Part shown: piece by piece, positions 56,041 to 64,000 of the stretch | Layout of the letters: each line of letters starts with the position of its first letter | How positions within the stretch are numbered: position 1 is the first letter of the stretch | Assembly (NCBI GenBank): GCA_037447655.1 | Contig: JBBHKE010001099.1 | Coordinates: forward strand, 192,818-256,817 | DNA: 64,000 nucleotides | From: Zygnema cylindricum | Taxonomy: Eukaryota > Streptophyta > Zygnematophyceae > Zygnematales > Zygnemataceae | Reading direction: 5' to 3' | The notes under the pieces: generated by a model | Seen by the model: only the letters and a program-made list of their open reading frames with translations | Databases searched by the model: none | What the model was told of the DNA's origin: nothing | Position numbers and translations under genes: made by a program

Positions 56041-57640
56041 AAACATCACATTAGAGGTAGACAGACGGAATTTGTGGGAACAGGAATTGAATTTTATTTG
56101 GGACGCTCGGCGTAGGTCAAGTGGGCTTCTCAACTAGCAGATTTCCACTTCTTTAGGGACAGGGCCGCTTCCAAGAGCGCCAACTCAAGAAACAACTCTC
56201 ACTTCGAGAACCCAACCACGGATTCCTTCCCTGGAGATTGGCCAATATACTCCTCCTCAGCGCGAAGGGGGGGGGAACCAGAGGACCTAATAGGAAGGGT
56301 TTGGGTGCAGATCTCCATCTTGAACTTGTTCCTTCTTCTCAGGAAGTGTCCACCTTTGTCTCGGTAGCAGTCTCTTTCGCCGCGCAAGCTTTGGTGGAAT
56401 TACGACCATCTGAAAGGATTCACATTCTATTGAGATCGCCCACTCCTCTTTCGCCACCGCCCCAAAAATCTTGTGATCCTCCCTCTTCTCTGTTGATTTG
56501 AGGCAACCAGTGACCCAGAGGAGGAAGAAGAAGCACCAGCCGTTGCCATAATATTCAGATTACAAAATAGGAAACTCTCACGGAAACCACAAAAAGACCG
56601 ACTTCACAATGAAGCCCCACGCAAACCAGACACACACTAGGTCTGTAAATTTTCCACAATATAAATAGTTTAACAAAGAATTTACATGCAGAATTTCACA
56701 GGGTTCTGCCAAAAGATCACAATGATCTTGCAATTCAAAAAGACAAAAAAACTGCTTCGCAGTTTTCCATTCACTGAAATCCTAACTCCAAAATATTATA
56801 AGTCCTACATATACAAAGTGAACCTACAGCTGATCTACACCGTACCACAACAACCGTGGTGTGTCGGTACACTAAACATTAATCAAACTAAACCCCGCCA
56901 TCTACCGTACAAGTATTTACATCAATCCTTAACCCTAGCCACTGCTAAAGTACGCAGTCAAAGTTAGTCTGCTGAAATGACGGCTCGGTCAATATTTCTC
57001 TTCCAAAAATGACAGCAAACTCCGTCCGCCGTCCGCGTATTCATTCATTACCGAAGATGAACCTCCACGTGTAAATCTGGTCCCTCAAGTAAATATGTAC
57101 TTTGTCAACCAACTCAACCAAGCTTGACTTCCCCACGGACCGACACGTGTACATAGAGTGTACCAAATCTGTGAACTCCCTTTGGAGTTACATACCACAC
57201 GACATCTTGTCTATGTCAATTCATTTTGTACACAAAAACCGACTAAGTCTAGACTCTCTTTCTCACACACGAGATATAGAGAGGACTAAAGGTTTCCAAA
57301 ACCAACATCCTCCTCCTCCACCTCCTCCTTCTCATTCCCTGGGACCTAAACGTGACTCCGCGGATATCCCTGCAGTAACACCCGGGTTGGTGGTTGGTCC
57401 TCCTGTTACTTCAGCCCTGCCTGAAACCAGAATACCTGCCTATTCTCCACCTCACCGTCGTTCTCTATCATCTAGCTCTGAACCCCTATCCTCATCTCGG
57501 TTGGAACTTACCGCCTATGGCTTACACTTTTTCCCAAGTAAATGCCTCCATCTTCTCCTTCATCTCCGTCTTCCCGAGGTACTCCTCCGAATAGACCTCG
57601 ACTCTTGAGACCCAATCAGGACAAGTCGTCGCGCTCGGAC
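56041..57640. other. Unassigned, probably retroelement internal DNA
   Basis: Plus-strand open pieces at 56238-56501 and 57102-57608 are rich in P and S and have no recognisable domain. Confidence 0.3.
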
Positions 57641-57641
57641 A

Positions 57642-58615
57642 ATGCTGAAAACAGGGACAAAAACCGCTAGAATCAACGATCCCCTTGCCAGATTTTCAGG
57701 AGCACAGTGGGGGGGGAGGCCCTCCTCTTTTAGGGCTGCAACTTCTATTAGAGAAGGATGCAGTTTTTCAGCAGCACAGTGGGGGGGAGGCCCTCCTCTT
57801 TTAGGGCTACACCTTCAACTAGAGAAGGATAAAGTTCCGGTATGGAAGACAAGGACCAAGGAATCATCTCACGTGCTCAGTTTGTCAGTCCTACTAGGAC
57901 GTCCTCTCCATAGTTCACCAACCTTGCTGCGGAGGAGAAAGAAATGGAAGATGTCCAAATCTTTACACGGGACAGCTCATGAATTGCATTATCTGATTTC
58001 GAACTCTTGTGGAAACCCTTCACTCAGTTAGAAATTAACAAATATCGTGGAGGAGCCATTCTCGTGGACTTCGAGACCACTATTTTACCCATGATGGTTA
58101 ACTACTTTTTTGGCGATGCATTGGCCGACTACAAAGAAAGATAGCACCTGCTAATGGCCCTTTGCATCAAAGTTTCAAATCCGGTCCTAGATGCGGCTGT
58201 CGTCCAAGTGGGGGCTGGTCGAGCTACAGGGGCGGCTGACCATGTTACTGCCACTTTCACCAAGGATATGAAAGTGCAAGGACAAGGACTCACAAACATA
58301 AACCAATTGCAAGCAATTCAAGCAGCCAAGGACGCCACACGCATGATTGCAAATCCCACTCCTTGTAAAATTATTTTGAACACCTGGAGGCTTCTTTACA
58401 CTGAAAATAATTAATCAGCTATTAAGGAATTTATAGAATTATGGTGTTTGAAAAATAAAACACCGCTGACTCTTTTTATCCGACTCTCGAGTTATGTCAA
58501 AAGACAAAACTTTCCACAATTGATCAGGTGGCCATAACCACTAAATTGACGGCTATGGCCACTTAATATTTCATCGCAGTCCGTAATTCTTTCGGGCCAA
58601 CAGGGTAGAGTGTTG
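57642..58615 (+). pseudogene. Gag-like frame with TAG/TAA interruptions
   Basis: From about 58020 the plus frame reads FTQLEINKYRGGAILVDF, VNYFFGDALADYKER, TAG (58142-58144), HLLMALCIKVSNPVLD, NINQLQAIQAAKDATRM, TAA (58412-58414), then SAIKEFIELWCLKNKTPL, which resembles gag capsid helices. After a frameshift: VAITTKLTAMAT, TAA (58564-58566), YFIAVRNSFGPTG, TAG (58606-58608). The upstream part (57642-58031) contains a 70-bp near-duplicate around GTGGGGGGGAGGCCCTCCTC. Retroelement gag is inferred from context and composition. Confidence 0.45.
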
Positions 58616-58649
58616 TCCATAGCCTATTTTATCCATGGACTACGCTCGG

Positions 58650-59760
58650 AAGCACCACCAACTACCTCTCAAACAGCTGTGTTTCAAACAGCACAGATTA
58701 CTCCACAATAAACAAAACCACCTCAAACTGCCCAATATGCAGTAAACCACATACACTGAAAACTCCCAAAGTTACAGCAAAATCCACCAAGGAATCTAGA
58801 AGATATGAGCTCCAGAGTTTCCCAAAAATAGTTGACAGCTTCACAAACTAACGACTTAGACTGCTCACAGAATCTTAGAGAGATACAGGAATACAATGAA
58901 ACTTCACACACATATTATTATATATCTTAGAATAACTCAAAAAAGTTTCACATGGAAGAACCAAACTGAGTGATCACACCAACAGGTCAAAGATGCAGAA
59001 AACAGTCTGCCATTGCTTTGATAAACTTGACTGCGATAAATAAGAATAAACTAAGTCCTATGCTTTATACACTCAGGCTCAATACTGGCTGTACGGAGGC
59101 ATACCAGCCGTACACTAACTATTAGCTACCTCTATTAATGTTAGTATACAAAAATATTTCTATATATTGTCAGAATGAGTAAATCTACACTAAAAACTAA
59201 TACACATAAAGACAAACCAATGTTGATACAAATATGTACAAGTAGACGCAATCTAACAAAATCGTATGCTGAGTCACTCAATGAACTGATGTCATGTCAT
59301 CCAAATAAACCGTACCGTAATCACGTCATTTGAAATAAATCCGGCGTGTCACATAAAAGGTACACGTCATTTGCGATAAATGTCGTCTGTTGCATTAGAT
59401 TCCGTATGGACGGCGTATTCTTTTAAAACATTTCGAATATAAATCGTTCGATCGCTTCGCAATCCGCCGTCCATTTCCTAGCGCATTCCGCGCCACTCAA
59501 TTAGTCCATTGATTTTATCGGTACACTTAATTCCCCCAAATTACGTACGCCTCAAACCGTATTATCAAGGCTATATTAAAATGGGTGTGTACAAATTTAA
59601 GTCTTTAAAACAAAATTCCCTCAAAGACTTGATTTCTTTCATCCCTGAGTCAACCCTTTTTATATTGCACTACAGTAAATAAACCGCTTTACACTTTCAC
59701 AAATATCAAATTCAAACTTAACATTGTACTGAATAAGTACGCATGAATTACAATGTACAC
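58650..59760. repeat. LTR-like direct repeat, copy 2
   Basis: Pairs with 54918-56040, same orientation. Edges uncertain; no target duplication or primer site identified. Confidence 0.5.
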
Positions 59761-59939
59761 GAAACTAAATATTCGAAATACCAACACAGAGAGCATAAGA
59801 CAATTGGATTCCAAGCTAGGCAATTTAGGATATCAATCCCTCGGCAAAGGAAATCTCGTTGGTTGACATAAAATTATATGACCACTTCAAAAGCAGTAAC
59901 AGTCCAGCCAGGGGGAAATTTCTTGGGTTTACGCGAGAG

Positions 59940-61370
59940 ATGCCTTTGCACAATGATGAACAAGGAGAACTTCAAGCTTTGCGAAAGCTTAAAGAAAAAT
60001 AGGTGGCTAATGGCAGATCAAAACCCGCCATAGCGGCTGATGACAAAGTCTTCCTGTACAATTGCCTAAGTTGTCGACAAAACGGTCATGGGTGGAAATG
60101 TTGCCCAAACAAGCTCAAACTTGAACTCGTCATCAAACAAAACAAAATTGATAAGGAAAGAGCTGAAAGGACTCGGAAGCAGCAAGAAAGGAAACAAGGA
60201 GGGGGGGTGGAAGAACGAACACCAGTGACAAAGGAGAATTACCTCCCAACTCCGCGGTATGAAACTTCCAAGATGTCTTAGTCACAGTTGAGGCAAATCA
60301 AACTTTCAAAGTTTGATGATGGTAGGGTGTCAAATGAGCTACAGGGGAAATACTTGACCGAATGTTCAAGTGTGTAGCATGCGGCTTCATAGGACACCAG
60401 GAGGAACAATGTTTCCACAAAAATGGTGTACTTAAAGAAATGATGCAGTTCACTTTGTTTACACGAGAAAGAGAAATCGGAGTGAATCCTCTACCACTAC
60501 AACTCCTCCACTCATGGGGGCGCCGTATCCAGACATGAATGAAGAGCCCGAACGATCGTTTTAGTGGAACCGAAGCTAACATCGGCGAGGATCATCTAAC
60601 AGCAAAGTCAAGAATTGGCCGCAATGGCAGCAAAATTGGCAGCCTTTTGCATCAGATCCTCCTCTAGAAAACCTCCTCTGATGGCAGCAAAAAAAACTCC
60701 AAAAACAAAAACAAGAGTTATTGCAAAAGTTTGCGAAGCTTGAACAATAGGTCACGGCGGGTGAGGATGATGACGATGTAATGGGTTGGGATCTAGAACC
60801 GCCCAAGGCCCATCATGCACGCATTTTTCTGTCTGGGGCTTGGAATGTGGGCGTCAGGGACAGTCAAATACAACTTCGCAATTCCACCTCGGAGCAAAAG
60901 AAATGACAACCAAAGCTGGCTCAAGGGGACCATAAACGGAAGTCACGGGACCCTTGTCTTTCACTCCCCAGGCGGTAATTCTAAACAACAACATCATCTT
61001 TGGAATATAACTAACCAATCCACCACTCCTCGCCACCAAAAACTGCCCCCCGGTTTCAAAAATTACCGAATGGATAAACATAGAAAGCTGGAGAAGGAGG
61101 CATTGAAGAAAGAGAGAAAGAGCAGCCAAGATTAGTTCCAAAGATACGTGGCTGAAATCCCTGAGGACGCCACCCGTGTAACACCTCTGCACCTGATTAA
61201 GACACATAAAGTGAGGAAGCAAGGGGGGGAGCAAGGGAAACCAAAGAAACTGGGTTCCACCATTTCATCGCCTAACACTGAACCTCCTTCCTCCAAACCA
61301 TTTTTTATGCTTGTAAGGCACCTCATGCCCTACGTTTCATTATGTAAAAAATCTGGCCTCGTCCCATAAC
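59940..61370 (+). pseudogene. gag: Gag nucleocapsid region with two zinc knuckles
   Basis: MPLHNDEQGELQALRKLKEK, TAG (60000-60002), a K/E-rich frame with knuckle CLSCRQNGHGWKCC, TAG (60279-60281), SQLRQIKLSKFDDGRVS, a frameshift, then knuckle CVACGFIGHQEEQC (about 60370-60410). A further frame (60529-60900) is rich in Q and has TAG 60562, TAA 60577, TGA 60679 and TAG 60748. The frame 60815-61135 runs through TAG 61133-61135 into 61148-61369. RNA-binding gag protein of an LTR element, now broken. Confidence 0.6.
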
Positions 61371-62040
61371 GTGCCCGATGATATCATCATTCAGGCACTT
61401 GGGAAGTGAGAAGGAACTCAGGCAAATTAGCCCACATCCGTCTTTTTGTTCACGGAACCCAAAACCCCTATGATAGATAAGGATTATAAAAAGTTATCGG
61501 TATTACTTATCCTCAACCGAACCGGCAACTTCAAACTTAACAGATAGGGGGGATACCAAGAGGCAATGGTCGATACGAGAGAACTCCGAAATCTGATTAC
61601 TAATTTGACTTTACAGCAAATGCCAAAGGAACTTTGACCTGAAATCTGCCCAAGTAATATATGCTTGATCACGGGTGGGCAACATATGCGTGAGCTTGGT
61701 TAGCACTGGAAACTTACCGGTCTACCTAAGAATCAAGGCTATGTTAATTAAATTTTCAGACGACACGGGCCAAAAAGTGGAAACTTACCGGTCTACGTAA
61801 GAATCAAGGCTATGTTAATTAAATTTTCAGACGACGCGGGCCAACAAGTCTGATTTGAGCTTCCTTTCTTGGTGGTGGAAGGTACGCAGTTTGAAATTTT
61901 GCTTCGGATGGCCACCTAAACCAGGCTTAATATGGGGTTAAGTGTTTGGAAAGAGCTGTTTATAGTTCGAGACCTTGAGGAATTGGAAGGGACCAAGGTG
62001 GTGGAACCATTGGACTAATGGAATCGGGGAAGGACAAATG
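61371..62040 (+). pseudogene. Protease-like remnant with a 71-bp tandem duplication
   Basis: Fragments such as GNLPVYLRIKAMLIKFSDD and PFLVVEGTQFEILLRMA resemble the C-terminal half of a retroviral-type protease. A 71-bp unit (61707-61777) is repeated at 61778-61848 with few changes. Assignment is tentative. Confidence 0.35.
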
Positions 62041-62065
62041 CTCCGGTTTCCGAGTGTTACCATGT

Positions 62066-62735
62066 TTACGCGCTCAAATTCTATGGGGTCCATTCCCCTA
62101 TAAAATTTGCAGATCCAAAGAAGCTTATCTAGTTAGTTCCGACTCCAATTTTATACAAATCCAAATGATTAACCCCTTGACAATCAAAACTCCAATACAA
62201 CCTCACCCTTGTGAAATAACACTTTTTGTGTGCTTTGTTCCACCACAGAATACAAAGTTAGAATATGAGTTTTGGACACATTCACCCACTTTGACTTTCC
62301 CTGAGAAATGCAGCCACCATGGCAAGCAAAAACTCTAATCGACTACACCCTTGTGTAGCTTGGACTCCCTTGAGTCCGCAACAAAAAGAATCAGTGAAAA
62401 TGGTCAACTGAGTTGATAGTTATGGCTAGCCAAAGTTAGCCTTTTTATACAAGAGTGCTCTCAAAGAGAGGCGGCTACCTACCCAAAAATGCTAAGTCCT
62501 ATTCCCTCCCTAAAACCCCTTCGACTGAAGTACGGACCAATCATAGGACTATACGATACAAAAAGTACAAGTACCAAAGTTTTTTTTCTGTACGGTAATT
62601 GTACTACATGGCCTAAATAGTAACATCTGTCACATCCAGATTTGTTCTCTTGCTCTCTGAAGATTTTGTAAACCCGTACGATGCTGCCACGTGTTATCCG
62701 GAGTGGCGGCGACCGGAAAACGCCAAAATGCCTAA
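62066..62735 (-). repeat. Partial LTR of the 40694-52200 family
   Basis: Aligns with the inner part of the LTR at 51054-52200 (AAATTCTATGGGGTCCATTC, CCACTTTGACTTTCCC, GAGAGGCGGCTACCTACCC), diverged, and stops short of the outer end. Confidence 0.8.
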
Positions 62736-64000
62736 GGGTACCCAAAAAACCCAAGGGCAATATTTAAAATCTTCAGTCACAATCTTCGGAAGTTCTACCC
62801 AAAAGTGAGAAATTCAATTGATAGGTGGTGTCATTAACCATTCCAGATTCAAGAATCCGGATCTTATCCCTTTTCTCTAGAGTCAACTCTGAAATGGAAG
62901 CAGTTTTAAAGGCAGGATACAAGGTGGAAACCTATGCAACCGTGGAAAAATCACTTGAGGCCTGGGTGTCAGCGAATACCGCTTGCAACAGCTTCACCAA
63001 CTATATCCCTAGCAACTCCCCGTGTCCATGATTTCCATCGCTCACGAAAGTCTTCCACAAATTGTTGTTAACATTATGGAACCTTATTTAGCAGTGTTGG
63101 GAAGAGTAAGTCTAATGATAGCGAGATGGCCTTGTTAAGGATACTCTATGGCAGGACAATGAAAATGTTGTGTATTTGTTTGATAACGTAAAGATACATG
63201 TAATATTATCAGCTGCGCTCCACTTAAACCCAAATGTTGAAAAGATATTGTAAATGAAATAAGACATAAAAGTAAAAATGGATAAATACAACAATAGGCA
63301 AGGTGGAAGAAAAAGAAAGGTCAACGACTTAGCTAGTTATGCCGGTGGATGGCCACTAGGCACCAGGGTCTATTTATATTCCTTGCAGAAGTTATCTTTT
63401 TGATGAAAATCTGAATTTAGACTTAACAAGAATAAATCGAAATAGAAACAACTGAGACGGAAAAAAGCAAAAACTTAAAACGACAATATGCAAAACACTT
63501 ATCAGGTTTGAGATAACCAAACTCAAAAGATGCGTATAAGCCAAATATAAATAATACACAATCACAAGAAATAAAAGCAACAAAACGATATTCTCAACAT
63601 AAGACTTCCACACTAATTGATGTTCAACCAAAGTCGGGAAAAAAAGTTTGTGTTATGAAGACGCGATTGAAATCCACTCAAACGGACGAAAATAGGTGAA
63701 GGGAAACCGTGTAGGTCTTGGCCGAAGCCGTATACATTAATATGTAAGGCTTTACAAGAGATTGATAATGGAATAGAAACTAGACGCTTCACGCTAAGGC
63801 AGAAAATTGCCTCTAAGCTGTCCAGACAATTTTACAAAGAAAAAGATGGCAGCATAAAATCTTTAATACTGAAAATAATATCAATAAATAATTCCTGCAC
63901 TTGAAAATTGTGACCATGAAATAATCTAAAATGAAATAAGTAACAAAAATTATGCCAAGCGAAAACAGGCAAATCAGAGTACAACATGCTATATAAGTAT
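62736..64000. other. No gene recognised
   Basis: AT-rich; a 68-codon plus-strand frame (62825-63031) and two minus-strand frames of 70 and 79 codons have no recognisable motif. Confidence 0.4.

Noticed and set aside
1-64000. CRISPR array, operon or bacterial features
   Set aside because: Introns, LTR elements and AT-rich intergenic DNA show a eukaryotic nuclear genome; none of the repeats has CRISPR spacing.

Overview
This window is nuclear DNA of a eukaryote, most likely a plant or green alga. It has spliced genes with GT-AG introns, many LTR retrotransposons and small inverted-repeat (MITE-like) DNA elements. Primer-binding sites match the green-plant form of initiator Met-tRNA, and plant-type CCCTAAA motifs occur. 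I cannot name the species. Most of the window is transposable elements inserted into each other. Only one ordinary gene looks intact.

Region 1 (about 0.9-15.4 kb) is a broken cluster of alpha-carbonic anhydrase (CA) genes. Copy A lies on the minus strand (exons 2, 3 and 4 at 2206-2415, 1640-1829 and 900-1013), with an exon 1 inverted beside it (plus, 2418-2582). Copy B is on the minus strand (exon 1 at 12080-12245, exon 2 at 2945-3163) and is split by an 8.6 kb LTR retrotransposon (3169-11761, target duplication GGTAG). Copy C is on the plus strand (14040-15434) with four recognisable exons. All copies carry stops or frameshifts. The retrotransposon itself hosts a hAT-like MITE and two Harbinger-like MITEs, and carries an inverted LTR pair forming a large palindrome.

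Region 2 (16.3-22.5 kb) holds a pyrimidine/purine tract and then a structurally complete but decayed Ty1/copia element (minus strand, LTRs 16626-17193 and 21953-22464). Region 3 (22.5-32.4 kb) has no clear gene. It holds MITEs, an LTR fragment, a short diverged repeat family and a direct duplication.

Region 4 (32.4-36.4 kb) is the one intact gene: a minus-strand, eight-exon amino-acid permease of the APC/BAT1-GABA permease type. I predict 574 residues, with all exon phases compatible. Region 5 (37.3-39.6 kb) has three hAT-like MITEs inserted side by side, each with its own 8-bp target duplication.

Region 6 (40.7-52.2 kb) is a copia-type LTR element (minus strand, target duplication GTTGY). 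It is interrupted within gag by a 6.9 kb second LTR element (43521-50467, AAGC duplication) that encodes gag and a retropepsin-like domain but no recognisable polymerase. Region 7 (53.9-62.7 kb) contains degraded gag, zinc-knuckle and protease-like remnants on the plus strand, mixed with LTR-like repeats. The last 1.2 kb shows nothing I recognise.

Two threads deserve follow-up. First, in-frame interruptions of the recognisable reading frames are mostly TAA/TAG (about 28, against about 4 TGA by my reading), often where glutamine is expected. This could mean a UAR=Gln nuclear code or glutamine-biased C-to-T decay of repeats. The intact permease uses only CAA/CAG, and CA copies A and C both end in TAG, which argues for caution. 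Second, two LTR families place, next to the LTR, a primer site complementary to the anticodon arm of initiator tRNA, as in Drosophila copia, whereas other elements here carry the usual 3'-end site.
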